NCBI RefSeq assembly: GCF_019925205.1
Contig: NC_083560.1
Span: 6,324,001-6,388,000, forward strand
DNA: 64,000 nt
Direction: 5' to 3'
Origin: Metopolophium dirhodum
Taxonomy: Eukaryota > Arthropoda > Insecta > Hemiptera > Aphididae
Shown: piece after piece, positions 14,101 through 26,590 of the stretch
Position numbering within the stretch: position 1 is the stretch's first letter
Layout of the letters: every line of letters starts with the position of its first letter
Notes under the pieces: generated by a model
Databases searched by the model: none
Seen by the model: the letters and a program-made list of their open reading frames with translations, nothing else
Told to the model about the DNA's origin: nothing
Position numbers and translations under genes: made by a program

Positions 14101-16073
14101 TCGATGTGGAAACAACTATTTTATTTTTAGATTGATTCCCGGAGATTGATTCCCCTAACTGTTGTATTATGATTTTTGACTTAGCGTCTCTTCAAGATGC
14201 TGACTACGAAAATTGTCAGTGTGACGCACTGCTGCGCGTCCTCACTAGAATTTCAGTAAAGCGCCTCTGCGACTACTTTTATAGCGTCTCCTCAAGATGC
14301 TGACTACGAAAATTGCAAGTGCGACGCACTGCTGCGCGTCCTCACTAGAATTTCAGTAAAGCGCCTCTGCAACTACTTTTATAGCGTCCCTTCTGCATGT
14401 GTGTTCCGTGATTGCGATCTGCCGACTGTGTCCTCACTGGAAATATATGTAATAGTGCCTCCTTTTACAGAATAATTGACAACGCTAGTTTTGATGACGA
14501 GGATTAATATTAATAATATACCAAATGCACGTATGGTACCCACTGGTGCGTACTTATCTGAAACAATAAAACGTATATCTTATATATTATATAGCCTGTA
14601 TAATTTTGTGAATATTACTTATTTTGAGTTTTGATGTTTTTTTTTTTTTATTGATGAATTCTGTATTATGAATATAATTTACTTCAACAACGAACACCAC
14701 TGCCACCATTTGTTGTGTTTCCTTTTCGGTTATATCCTTTGTGGGTTTGTAGGTTCGTCTTCGATGTGGAAACAACTATATTATTTTTAGATTGATTCCC
14801 GGAGATTGATTCCCCTAACTGTTGTATTATGATTTTTGACTTAGCGTCTCTTCAAGATGCTGACTACGAAAATTGTTAGTGTGACGCACTGCTGCGCGTC
14901 CTCACTAGAATTTCAGTAAAGCGCCTCTGCAACTACTTTTATAGCGTCTCCTCAAGATGCTGACTACGAAAATCGCAAGTGCGACGCACTGCTGCGCGTC
15001 CTCACTAGAATATCAGTAAAGCGCCTATGCGACTATTTTTGTAGCGTCTCTTCAAGATGCTGACTACGAAAATCGCAAGTGAGACGCACTGCTGCGCGTC
15101 CTCACTAGAATATCAGTAAAGCGCCTCTGCGACTACTTTTGTAGCGTCGCTTCTGCATGTGTGTTCCGTGAGTGCGTTCTCCCGACTGTGTCCTCACTGG
15201 AAATATATGTAATAGCGCCTCCTTTTACAGAATAATTGACAACGCTAGTTTTGATGACGAGGATTCATACTTATAATATACTAAACGCACGTATGGTACC
15301 CACTGGTGCGTACTTATCTGAAATAATAAAACGTATACCTAATATATTATATAGCCTGTATAATTTTGTGAATATTACTTATTTTGAGTTTTGATGTTTT
15401 TTTTTTTTTTTTATTGGTGAATTCTGAATTATGAATATAATTTGCTTCAACAACGAACATCACTGCCACCATTTGTTGTGTTTACTTTTCGGTTATATCC
15501 GTTGTGGGTTTGTAGGTTCGTCTTCGATGTGGAAACAACTATTTTATTTTTAGATTGATTCCCGGAGATTGATTCCCCTAACTGTTGTATTATGATTTTT
15601 GACTTAGCGTCTCTTCAAGATGCTGACTACGAAAATTGTCAGTGTGACGCACTGCTGCGCGTCCTCACTAGAATTTCAGTAAAGCGCCTCTGCGACTACT
15701 TTTATAGCGTCTCCTCAAGATGCTGACTACGAAAATTGCAAGTGCGACGCACTGCTGCGCGTCCTCACTAGAATTTCAGTAAAGCGCCTCTGCAACTACT
15801 TTTATAGCGTCGCTTCTGCATGTGTGTTCCGTGATTGCGATCTGCCGACTGTGTCCTCACTGGAAATATATGTAATAGCGCCTCCTTTTACAGAATAATT
15901 GACAACGCTAGTTTTGATGACGAGGATTAATACTTATAATATACTAAACGCACGTATGGTACCCACTGGTGCGTACTTATCTGAAATAATAAAACGTATA
16001 CCTAATATATTATATAGCCTGTATAATTTTGTGAATATTACTTATTTTGAGTTTTGATGTTTTTTTTTTTTTT
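11169..16073 (+). repeat. Higher-order block C (six compound units)
   Basis: Units of 763, 960, 1098, 660, 763 and 661 bp. The block repeats block B with an offset of about 5,665 bp. It breaks register at unit 19, where the tail joins differently: the last monomer runs into TAGCGTCGC rather than TAGCGTCCC. Confidence 0.8.
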
Positions 16074-17170
16074 ATTGATGAATTCTGTATTATGAATATA
16101 ATTTACTTCAACAACGAACACCACTGCCACCATTTGTTGTGTTTCCTTTTCGGTTATATCCTTTGTGGGTTTGTAGGTTCGTCTTCGATGTGGAAACAAC
16201 TATATTATTTTTAGATTGATTCCCGGAGATTGATTCCCCTAACTGTTGTATTATGATTTTTGACTTAGCGTCTCTTCAAGATGCTGACTACGAAAATTGT
16301 TAGTGTGACGCACTGCTGCGCGTCCTCACTAGAATTTCAGTAAAGCGCCTCTGCGACTACTTTTATAGCGTCTCCTCAAGATGCTGACTACGAAAATTGC
16401 AAGTGCGACGCACTGCTGCGCGTCCTCACTAGAATATCAGTAAAGCGCCTCTGCGACTATTTTTGTAGCGTCTCTTCAAGATGCTGACTACGAAAATCGC
16501 AAGTGCGACGCACTGCTGCGCGTCCTCACTATAATATCAGTAAAGCGCCTCTGCTACTACTTTTGTAGCGTCTCCTCAAGATACTGACTACGAAAATCGC
16601 AAGTGAGACGCACTGCTGCGCGTCCTCACTAGAATATCAGTAAAGCGCCTCTGCGACTACTTTTGTAGCGTCGCTTCTGCATGTGTGTTCCGTGAGTGCG
16701 TTCTCCCGACTGTGTCCTCACTGGGAATATATGTAATAGCACCTCCTTTTACAGAATAATTGACAACGCTAGTTTTGATGACGAGGATTAATACTTATAA
16801 TATACTAAACGCACGTATGGTACCCACTGGTGCGTACTTATCTGAAATAATAAAACGTATACCTAATATATTATATAGCCTGTATAATTTTGTGCATTTG
16901 TAGCGTCGCTTCTGCATGTGTGTTGCGTGAGCGCGTTCCCCTGACTGTGTCCTCACTGGAAATATATGTAATAGCGCCTCCTTTTACAGAATAATTGACA
17001 ACGCTAGTTTTGATGACGAGGATTAATACTTATAATATACCAAATGCACGTATGGTACCCACTGGTGCGTACTTATCTGAAATAATAAAACGTATATCTT
17101 ATATATTATATAGCCTGTATAATTTTGTGAATATTACTTATTTTGAGTTTTGATGTTTTTTTTTTTTTTT

Positions 17171-18189
17171 ATTGATGAATTCTGTATTATGAATATAATT
17201 TGCTTCAACAACGAACACCACTGCCACCATTTGTTGTGTTTCCTTTTCGGTTATATCCTTTGTGGGTTTGTAGGTTCGTCTTCGATGTGGAAACAACTAT
17301 ATTATTTTGAGATTGATTCCCGGGGGTTGATTCCCCTGACTGTTGTATTTTGATTTTTGACTTAGCGTCTCTCCAAGATGCTGACTACGAAAATTGTCAG
17401 TGTGACGCACTGCTGCGCGTCCTCACTAGAATTTCAGTAAAGCGCCTCTGCGACTACTTTTATAGCGTCTCTTCAAGATGCTGACTACGAAAATCGCAAG
17501 TGCGACGCACTGCTGCGCGTCCTCACTAGACTATCAGTAAAGCGCCTCTGCGACTATTTTTGTAGCGTCTCTTCAAGATGCTGACTACGAAAATCGCAAG
17601 TGCGACGCACTGCTGCGCGTCCTCACTATAATATCAGTAAAGCGCCTCTGCTACTACTTTTGTAGCGTCTCCTCAAGATACTGACTACGAAAATCGCAAG
17701 TGAGACGCACTGCTGCGCGTCCTCACTAGAATTTCAGTAAAGCGCCTCTGCGACTTCTTTAGTAGCGTCGCTTCTGCATGTGTGTTCCGTGAGTGCGTTT
17801 TCCCGACTGTGTCCTCACTGGAAATATATGTAATAGCACCTCCTTTTGCAGAATAATTGACAACGCTAGTATTGATGACGAGGATTAATACTAATAATAT
17901 ACTAAACGCACGTATGGTACGCACTGGTGCGTACTTATCTGAAATAATAAAACGTATACCTAATATATTATATAGTCTGTATAATATTGTAAATATTACT
18001 TATTTTGAGTTTTGATGTTTTTATTTTTTTTTATTGGTGAATTCTATATTATGAATATAATTTGCTTCGACAACGAACACCGCTGCCACCAGTTGTTGTG
18101 TTTCCTTTTCGGTTATGTCCGTTGTGGGTTTGTAGATTCGTCTTCGATTCGGAAACAACTATATTTTTTTTTAGATTGATTCCCGGAGG
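17171..18189 (+). repeat. Diverged right edge of the satellite array
   Basis: The last full unit (17171-18032) and the partial unit from 18033 carry many private substitutions, such as an interrupted T run (TTTTTATTTTTTTT) and GACAACGAACACCGCTG. Homology stops inside the unit head at about 18,189, just after GATTGATTCCCGGAG. Decay at the edge is typical of arrays homogenised by unequal exchange. Confidence 0.85.
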
Positions 18190-18959
18190 ATCTTATTAGG
18201 TTATAAATAAATAGTCTTTTATTTACTTAACTATATTAACTAGTTTACTTAACTATTGAATTCGAATTTACATGAGTCCCGTGTGTAATATAAAATACGA
18301 CTGCCGGCGACGCTCATTCGGTATTTCGTTATTGCGACGACGGGCATTGCCATAAAGTGCTTATTGTGTTTATTGTGCTAATTACTAAGAAATTATAAAC
18401 ATGGGTTCGTTACAGTATATTTCATGGAGAACCACGAGCTCTATCAACGTCCGGTATAGTTACACGTACAGTTGTGTCTATTTCAAGCTGAGGAAACTTT
18501 TCTTTAGAAAGTTTCATCATTTTCTCTGTTTGTTTTTCTTCATTTTTTTTTTAAATATTACATGCAATATAAATATTTTCCTGACAACCAACAGTTTTTA
18601 ACACGTTTTTTTTTTTTGAACTTTTTTTTTTTAATTTAATACTTTATTATTATCAAAACAACGAAATCACATACAGTGTAACAATGTAACAATAAATTAT
18701 TAATTAATCTACCTCATTAAGCAATACTTTTGGCGAGGTAGATGAGTTGATAGTGTACAATATAATATAATATCTAAAAACAAATAAAAATAAAAATGAA
18801 AAGCTTAAATAAACAAGACTTAAACAAACTAAATTTGTGATTACCAACAATATTAAATACTTAAATTCTAGAGAATATACACTAAAGTTCTAGTAATAAG
18901 TAATTTACAGTAGCTTTTTTATTAGTTATAGAATTATTCTTATTTACATTATTAGAAAT
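18190..18959. other. Non-coding flank of the satellite
   Basis: Unique AT-rich sequence with poly-T runs near 18,540-18,630. A short open frame from 18,401 has a hydrophobic, T-run-encoded end and no recognisable domain. A GC-richer patch lies at 18,300-18,400. No gene was recognised. Confidence 0.5.
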
Positions 18960-19290
18960 AGATTTTTTTCAGGTGCAGCGGCAATGAATTAAAATTAATT
19001 GGACCTAAATAGTCCACAAGCTTTTTCTCAAAACTATTATTAGTGTAGCTTACTTGCATATCATAATATGACCTATTTTCTCTTCTGTTATTTTTTTGGA
19101 AACCAAACTTATCAATTTGAAACATAATAGAAAACTGCTTGTATAGATATCTGACCGGTAGAGCTTTAAAAACTTTATAATTAGTAGTAGACCTTTTTAT
19201 TTAAACAAATTCTTGTAGCAAGATTCTGTTGAATCTCAAGAGGCCTGATTGAATTATCAGAACTTGTTGAATAAGATCACTATAATATTT
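18960..19290 (-). pseudogene. LINE reverse transcriptase C-terminal fragment
   Basis: Read on the minus strand, frames around 18,971-19,180 encode LPVRYLYKQFSI, then a segment ending in YLGPINFNSLP. The pattern of LPV, tyrosines and a terminal YxGPxxFNSLP is the usual C-terminal tail of Jockey/CR1-like non-LTR reverse transcriptases. Just upstream a frame reads NLATRICLNKKV, which also fits the helical segment after the RT core. Stops and frame changes break it, and no catalytic motif remains. It is a 5'-truncated remnant. The clade is inferred from motif style only. Confidence 0.6.
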
Positions 19291-20214
19291 GGTAGGCAAA
19301 AAAGAGTTATTATCATCCCGTTTGTTCATAAGAATAATTTTCATTTTTTCGTTGAAAGTTGTCAATAGCCATTTCAAATTGGTACATACGACGATAGTTG
19401 TACGCTTACTAAAGTATAATATTATATTCGTAATTTTTCGTAATGTTCAAATGTGACCACCAATGTTATTGTTATAATAATATGTATTGTGCCTGATAAA
19501 GTTTTATTGGTTTACCCAATTAGTACCACAATTACCGTTGGACTTTATTTTATAACCAAAATTTCTCATATCAAACGGTTATTAACGTTATTCACCAGAA
19601 AATAACGATAAATCCCACATTTGTTGTTAAATAACTACGTTAATAACCTGCGAATAACGTTATTTTCCGATATAACATAATTTACCGTAACAGATATATA
19701 CGCACAGCTACTATACTCTATAATTCTATATCGCTCGGGTATTATTATATTATTTATATAACTAAATTAAATATATTACCGCGAAGTATAAATTTCAAGT
19801 ATCCTTCAGTTATTCATTTTTTAATTACAACAAAATAAGAAGATCGTTACATAAGAAATCGAGTGAATAACGAATGTTGTAAGAATTTGAAGTTCAAACG
19901 CACATAACAATTTCATTCGACTTTCCGGTAGGCATTATTTATGATAGACAACCTTATGAGGAATCTCTTATTTAATTTTCTAACTCAAAATAATTTCCAC
20001 GTTTTTGTCATTATTCAAACTTCAGACGCTCATAAAGAATTATTGTAGATTTAGGCTCAACTTTTTTTTAATTTCCACTAACAACAACTTACGAGGAACC
20101 TTCTGGCTTCTATTACATTTACAGGTTTTGTGACGAACCAAACATTTTTTTATCGACATAAATTTTAAAAAGAACTAATAATAGGTACTCAAAAATGTCA
20201 TATCTCAAAATGAG
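19291..20214. other. AT-rich intergenic sequence
   Basis: No coding signal. Between 19,560 and 19,680 there are repeated, partly inverted AACGTTATT/AATAACGTT motifs, possibly a decayed palindromic element. The rest is AT-rich unique sequence. Confidence 0.4.
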
Positions 20215-20660
20215 TAAAAATATTTTAAACATTTTATGGTGCATAGAAAATGCTAATATAAACATTCAATGAAAATTTCACGTAGGTTTTTACGGTAATC
20301 TTTTTTACAGTTACTATTATACGTCTTACACCTAAAACCAAAATCAAATTTTGCGTCAAAAGTCCAATTTTTCCTTAATTTTTCTTTTGTTTTTCTTGGC
20401 GCTTTTGAAAATTATTAGGAATTTAGACCTCCTAATGCACCAACTAGATTCACTTTCCCATCGGAAAAGATACTGAAGTTGAAAAACGAAACATAATTGC
20501 AACTACACATCGTGTACACAGGCACAAATAAAAAAAGTGGGCAAATGAATGTCGCTCTGCTGTACAGTAGGTTACAAGTGGGTCACTGCATAATGGATGG
20601 TATTTAATTTGAATTTAATGATATAATATCATTGACAATTCGTTGTATACGAAAAACGGT
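20215..20660 (-). repeat. Dispersed AT-rich repeat family, copy 1
   Basis: Shares blocks with several other places in the window: TTCCTTAATTTTTCTTTTG, the Y-rich run around CACTTTCCCATCGGAAAAG, and TGTACAGTAGGTTACAAG followed by GGGTCACTGCA. Copies in either orientation occur in both inverted-repeat arms, at 26,775-27,118, 29,478-29,560 and 30,480-31,490. The pattern fits a non-autonomous DNA element family that is abundant in aphids. Family name and superfamily were not determined. Confidence 0.6.
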
Positions 20661-21934
20661 TCTGAGCGGTGACGGTTTGTCAGTGTGAATATTTTATATT
20701 ATATTTATATTGTCATTACTTATTATTAAATACGGTAGCCACCCGGTAAGTATTGAATTAGTATTATGCAATCAAAACAAAATAACTAAAATCAATATTC
20801 TTGGTTTTTCAATATGTAATTTCGTCCAAATTTGAACTTAAAATAACTATATAAAAAAAAAAAAATGTATTTTGGGTGAAAAAATGTTGGTGAACTCAGA
20901 ATTTGGCGCACGAACTTATAGTTTCGAAGTTATACCAAATCGAAGTTTTCAGATTATATTATTATTATGACCCATAAATAGGTACTCATTATGCTAAATT
21001 TTTCATCGACTGAACTATTGCAAAAAAAGTGAAGCCTGCGCTGCGCTCGGACAAAATAATCGAAAACATCCCTCGATTAATTGTGTAAAACCCCCTTGGG
21101 TAGACCTCGGAATTAAACAATGTTGTTAAAAAGTAATTATCTTCACCTATATACAGTGGCGGTCGGCAGATTTAAAGGTTCAAGGAAAGTCGGAAAATCA
21201 ATAAGAGGGGCTCGTACAAAATGTCGGTAAAATACGATTGAGGACGGCATTTATGGTAACACGATTGAGAACGCTCGATATTTTATTTTTTGCCAAATTT
21301 AATCGAATGATAATTTGAACACGATAATCTGTTGACATTTAAATAATCCAGCAATATATTATTATGTTGTTATTAATATTATAGTTGAAACTCAAGCCGA
21401 AACAATATTACAATTATATACGATATAGTTAGTGTAAAATTACTAAGAATAATATGACCTATAGCAATAGGTTAAATAGATTTGAGGTTAGATGATCTGA
21501 AAATGTTAGTAAAAACTATTGATCTTGTAATGAAAACTAGATTTTTCGTGGTCTAATTTCAATTTTTATTATTTGAAATCAATATATGTATGAAATATAT
21601 ATTATGCTGACGCGATGTTAGCTTACATCGTGTAAATAACCGACCGGGACTCCTGGCGGGAGATAGTTATGATAGGGTTTACAGTAAGGTAGTTGATATA
21701 GTCTATAGTCGGCAGTCAATAGTTCAATAGTCGAGAATCAAGAGTCCTAGCGAGGACAGTCGATAGTGGAATCGAGGGCTGACAACGACCTGAAGAGGAC
21801 CCGCGGAAGACCAGCTCAACCCACATTGGATATCGGCACTCACGAAACACCATGGGCTGATTGGTAACCCTGAGTTATAGTTTATATGTATTACCTAATA
21901 ATATAATAATATATTCATGTATATTCAATTTTTA
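20661..21934. other. Intergenic sequence with a GC-richer block
   Basis: Mostly AT-rich. At about 21,600-21,870 there is a GC-richer block with runs such as GACCGGGACTCCTGGCGGG and many short TAGTCxATAG-like repeats. It resembles retrotransposon LTR or leader sequence, but no paired copy, primer site or target duplication was found. At 21,159 TACAGTGGCGGTCGGC resembles a DNA-transposon end. Confidence 0.35.
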
Positions 21935-23960
21935 CCAAGTGTATTTTTAAATTTTTGCCCCAATTTAAAATTTCGTATGCCATTGGTAAATAGTAAATTG
22001 AATCCGGCTACAGCGTGAGCGGGATTTATAATAAAACCCTGTGGAGCCCTCTGAAATGTACCTATTAATTCATTTTAATAAGTACAAAGTACCTACCCTC
22101 GAATAATATTTTTAAATTATAAGACAAAACTAAAACCGTTCTTCTTCGTTTGAATATCTAATTTCGTCCAAACTTGAACCTCAAATAAGTATAAAAAAAA
22201 AACTACATTTATCGTTTATATTTTTTTTTAGGTTTTTGGTTACAGTATGAACTACTTATGTGTAACCTTGTTTTATATTTTCAATCCTATAAGCTATAAT
22301 AATATTGAAAATGTTATACATTTTTAACTGAAAAATGATTTGTGAATTTTGTTTAAAAGTTAATAAGTTTTGTCGAAACTTGAACTTTATATGCTTGTAA
22401 GAAAAAAATCATACTCATGTGTTTTAATATTTTTAAACAGATATTGTAATAATGCGCCTTGTATTACATTTTCATTATTTTTGACTCGATGAATAACATT
22501 TTATTGATATTTAAAGAAAAAAAAACTAAAAAATTAAAAATGTCCAACAACAGCTCAAAACGATTTAAAATATTTTGAAAATGTTATCAAATATAGGAAT
22601 TATAGGTAATAAAATAAACATAAGGTATAAATTTCAAGCGTCCTTCAGTTACTTATTCATTTTTTAATTACCCCTTTTTTTTTGTAAATTATTTAGCGGA
22701 CGATTATCTTGAAAATGTTGAAGTATCTAAATCAAAATTCTAATAAGTAGTTTCTGAGTTATAAAAATATTCATACTAAGGATAAAAATCCTTAATTATG
22801 GTTTTATAAAATTATAAGGTACTTATATAATATAATATTAGATGTAGGTAGTATTCGTCGTACTTAAAATCATTTTTACAAATTATGTTTATTGATAGAT
22901 TGTAACGGGACAGAAAGGATCGACCAATTATGTGGTGACTTTGAGGACAAATTAAAATCTGTTTTTAGAAATCTTATCGTTTGGTATGTGTCGCCGCCAC
23001 GACAATGTGAGTAACTCACCCACTGACCGGCTCACACACGCACACACAGTCGTTATTGTTATAATTGTATTAAATGTTTATTGTGAATTATTGTTAAGTA
23101 ATATGTAGATTATAAAGCTCGTTATCGCATGCACTACGTCGGCTGCTTATAGTTACGATATTTGCACGGCCGCAGAATTACATTATAATATTGTCTAGGC
23201 GCCAATCGCCATCATTTTTTCTATATTGTAATTTTTACGTGCGCGAATCGCCGTATTTCAGATTCTGAGTGGAACGATGAATGTATTGATTTTACAATGA
23301 TGTGGGTTTTTTTTTTAAATTTTAAAATTAAAAATTTTTTTTTGTGTCTATTATCACGTTTTAGGACAGTAAAAGTGCTTGGATTTTCTTCTACAGTAAC
23401 TTTTCTGATAGGAAAGTGAATCCAGTTGGTACTTTGGGGGGTCAAAAGTAAAAATTTCCCAGTATTTTTCAAAAGCGACGAGAAAAACAAAAGAAAAATT
23501 AAGGAAAAACGGGAATTTTTACGCAAAATCTGTTTTTGAGAAAATCGATTTTGGTTTTGGTGTAACTCTAAAACAAATGGACCGTATTTGACTGAATGTT
23601 TATAATTGCATTTCCTATACACCATAACATTTTCCAAATATTTTGATTTATTTTTAGCTGTTTACGGACATTGTCAATTTCCATTTTTTTTAGTTCTTTT
23701 TTCTATATATATCAATAAAATTTTATCTGTTGAGTAAAAAAGCTTGAAAATTTAATAGAAGGCTCCTAGGTTATTGTTTCAAAGGCAGATGAAAAAAATC
23801 TTTAGTCACATGCTTATTATAAATATTAAGGTCGTTTATTTGTGTACGTTTGTTAACGGCGTATACGACATTACCTAACAAATAATATTTTATGGACATT
23901 TATTGAAAAAAAACCTAAAATGTTAGAAACTGAGTACATGCGCTTAAATTAAGTTAAAAT
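21935..23960 (+). repeat. Left arm of a 2.03-kb inverted repeat
   Basis: The reverse complement of 27,111-29,136. Both arms are 2,026 bp. Along the stretches compared by eye they differ only by single-base changes in homopolymers (for example ten T against nine A near 23,307/27,763) and by the outermost 30 bp. The inner end is at TTAAGTTAAAAT. Because of the near identity, the same spurious open frame appears on the minus strand here and the plus strand in the other arm. The arm contains a member of the dispersed AT-rich family and, at 22,930-22,975, a block shared with the 51,755-52,195 MITE. Confidence 0.93.
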
Positions 23961-24240
23961 TGTTTATAGAATTCTTATCCCAAACGATAAGACAATGTGA
24001 GTAACTCACCCACCGACCGGCCGGCTCACACACGCACATACAGTAATTGTATTAAATGTTTATTGTGAATTATTGTTAAGTAATATGCAAATTATAAGGC
24101 TCGTTATCGCATGCCGCCACGTCGGCTGTTTAGTTACGATATTTGCACGGCCGCCAAATTACATTATATTGTCTAGGCGCCAATCGCCATCAGTTTTTCT
24201 ATATTGTAATTTTTACGTGCGCGATTTGCGTATTTTTATA
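23954..24240 (+). repeat. Diverged direct copy of an arm segment in the spacer
   Basis: Matches left-arm sequence 22,951-23,260 in direct orientation. Shared blocks include GACAATGTGAGTAACTCACC, CGGCTCACACACGCAC, ATTGTGAATTATTGTTAAGT and GTCTAGGCGCCAATCGCCAT. It carries substitutions and small deletions, so it is clearly older than the arm-to-arm duplication. Confidence 0.85.
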
Positions 24241-26399
24241 TTGTATTTATTGTATTTTAGTGCGTGCTAATCACCACCGAACGCGTATACTAATATTATA
24301 ATTCCTTTATTGTAGTCATTACGGTTAGATTAGGTAATCGCCACGAAAGAACGACTGTTGATATTCATATTGTCGAATAATATTGATTATTGACCGTGTA
24401 CGCTATTTATTATACTATTATACTATATGAATCGTGAATTTATTGCAAATTGTATTATTATTGCCACTAATGTGGACACAAATTATTTAAGCACAGGTAG
24501 CAGCTGGCCAGCAGTGCGCCGCCAAATTATGTGAGTTCCTTTTTATATTTATATTATTATTATATCTATTATTGTTTTGCTGTTGAGCCAGAAGAGCTTA
24601 TTATTATCATTATACCTAAGGCCGTGTATCAATAATATTATAACTTGTTTATTGAAATTATACACACATATTTATTATTTTGCACTATGAGTCTATGAAC
24701 CTACTAGTATAATTTATTTTCATAGTTTTAAGCCTAAAACTAGTGTTTGTGCGGCGAACCAAACCAAATAATTGAAGGCAACTAGTTCAGCTATAACACC
24801 AGGTCGGTCGGTGTGTGAGTGAGCGTACCAAGTATTTTGGTGACGGACTATTATTGTTTGTTCCCGGCCCGTACAGTATATTTGGCAAAGAACACATCTG
24901 CAGTAGCTTTAGCTTTACGCTTGTAGCGTCCTATTAAAGTTCCTATGTTTATATAAATATATATAATGAAAAAGTACATACTTTAAAAATCTACACTTAT
25001 GTAGTGCGTGTATACCATAATTTAAAAAAGTTGGCGTTATATCTCAATTTACATTTTGATTTACTTAAACAACCTCCTCAGCTAGAGTGACATATTTAAA
25101 ATTACCTTTAACTATTTTCCCATCGGCACCTGGAACACTTCGGCCTATAAATTATTGTTGTCGATATTATACATATATTAATAATCAGGGCTAGGATTTG
25201 TATGCGATAAAAAATTGTACACGAAATATTTTTAAATTTTGTCGCTGGCGGGGGCAAATGCATCCCGTTAAATACTTTTCTGAGTGTTTAAAGTTTTCAC
25301 TTTCAGCATTCGAAAAAATTAATTATAAAATCAATCTTTTTAATAAGTATAATAACGCACCTCACGAGTAAAATCCACGACTGTGACTACGAATTATTAT
25401 GATAGGTATTTACGATAAAATATATAGACAAGAATATTATGTGATATTCAGATAGAGTTATTGGATACAGATTGCCAAATAGTAATTAGTTATCTAACCT
25501 TAGTACCTTACCTATTTTTTGTGCTTAATCGATAGCAAGAATTTTATTTACCGGAAACTATTATTTTAGAAGTAACCCCGGTGCAATAACTAGATACGTC
25601 CAATAATGTGCTTAGGGGTAACTAAATATTACAGCCAACAAAATATTTTATTCTGGTCCATAAAAGTCCTCTAATAAAATACTATTATATATTATTAAAT
25701 AATAATTGCACCGGTGTCTTCAGTTATTGTTTTCCAAAGTTTGCGATTTTACGTTTATGTGCTTACGCGCAACGCGTTACTTGACTACCACGCGCAGCGC
25801 CTACAACAAAATTTAATTTTTTACGTATTTTAACAAGTTTGATGTTAAATTAGTTTCAACGGACTAATTAACATTAATAATATAATACAATGTTTTTGAA
25901 GCCGCTCAGATTAGAGATATAGTTTAAGTCACCCGTTTAGTAAGCTTAGATGTAGTGGTGTAAGATTTAACGGTCGTTTAGTTGGAAACTGCCGACGGGG
26001 CCCCCTCCTAAATTGTGTACTGAGGCCCACCTAAATTATATAGTTGATTTTTTTTAAATTTTGACCAAAAAATGTATATTGCAAACTGGAATATGTAGGT
26101 ACTTAACAAACTTTTGTTGTTAAAATTCTCAAAAAACTTCCCGTAGGTACCTCTCCAAAGCACTTTAATACCTATACGATATGCAATTATTATGAAGTGA
26201 AAATATTAAAGTTTAAAAATGTTGTTTGCGTTAAATGAAAAAAATTAAATGATTTTCTATTCAAACAATTTTTATCAATTGTCTTTGTAACTTGTAAGTA
26301 ACATTTCCAGACGTTTCTATTCTATATGATTAAGTATATTGAACATAATGATAAAAAGTCATTGGAAACAAAATATTTACCATTTTAAATATATTAACT
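24241..26399. other. Spacer of the inverted repeat, no gene seen
   Basis: AT-rich sequence without a convincing open frame. Segments around 25,540-25,760 share blocks in inverse orientation with 29,731-29,790 (CAAAGTTTGCGATTTTACGT and TTTATTTACCGGAAA), so repeat remnants are present here too. Confidence 0.45.
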
Positions 26400-26590
26400 A
26401 TAACTTATAAGCATTGGCGCAACTAGGGGGGTCTAGGGGCCTTAGCCCCCCTGACTAAAATTTAGCCCCCCACAAATATCCCTTATAGATTTAAATATAA
26501 GCCCTCTATGGGTTATTTTAGATAAATAGTTTTGTTGGCCCCCCAGAATTTTAACTCTAGTTGCGCCTACCTATGCAGTTATAAGTAACA
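26400..26590. mobile_element. Short palindromic MITE with GGCGCAACTAG ends
   Basis: Left end GGCGCAACTAGGGGGG and right end CTCTAGTTGCGCC are inverted. Inside lie runs of G and C (GGGGCCTTAGCCCCCC). Partial inversion continues outward (ACTTATAA to the left, TTATAAGT to the right). No clear target duplication was found, so boundaries are approximate. Confidence 0.55.

Larger units (their letters stand above)
1..18189. repeat. Nested satellite array with higher-order structure
   Basis: About 21 complete compound units and one truncated unit lie head to tail. Each has a head of about 192 bp starting ATTGATGAATTC or ATTGGTGAATTC, a run of 2-7 monomers of exactly 100 bp starting TAGCGTCTC, and a tail of about 270 bp ending in a 10-16 base T run. 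Units start at 1, 1063, 1825, 2985, 4082, 4742, 5504, 6266, 7226, 8324, 8984, 9747, 10407, 11169, 11932, 12892, 13990, 14650, 15413, 16074, 17171 and 18033. Lengths fall into classes near 660, 762, 862, 960, 1062, 1098 and 1160 bp, most differing by whole monomers. The monomers are rich in CpG compared with the AT-rich flank. The window opens at the start of a unit, so the array probably continues to the left. No gene was recognised in it. Function is unknown; centromeric, heterochromatic or X-linked satellite are all possible. Confidence 0.97.

Noticed and set aside
2922..14775. Seven identical 62-codon minus-strand open frames in the satellite
   Set aside because: They are copies of one unit segment spanning the T run and the unit head. 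They have no domain, and frame and length change with T-run length. They reflect repeat identity, not conserved coding.
1..18189. CRISPR array
   Set aside because: There are no unique spacers between repeats, monomers abut directly, the genome is eukaryotic and there are no cas genes.
1..18189. Ribosomal DNA intergenic spacer repeats
   Set aside because: Aphid rDNA spacers also contain tandem repeats, but no 18S, 5.8S or 28S sequence is present in the window, so there is no support.
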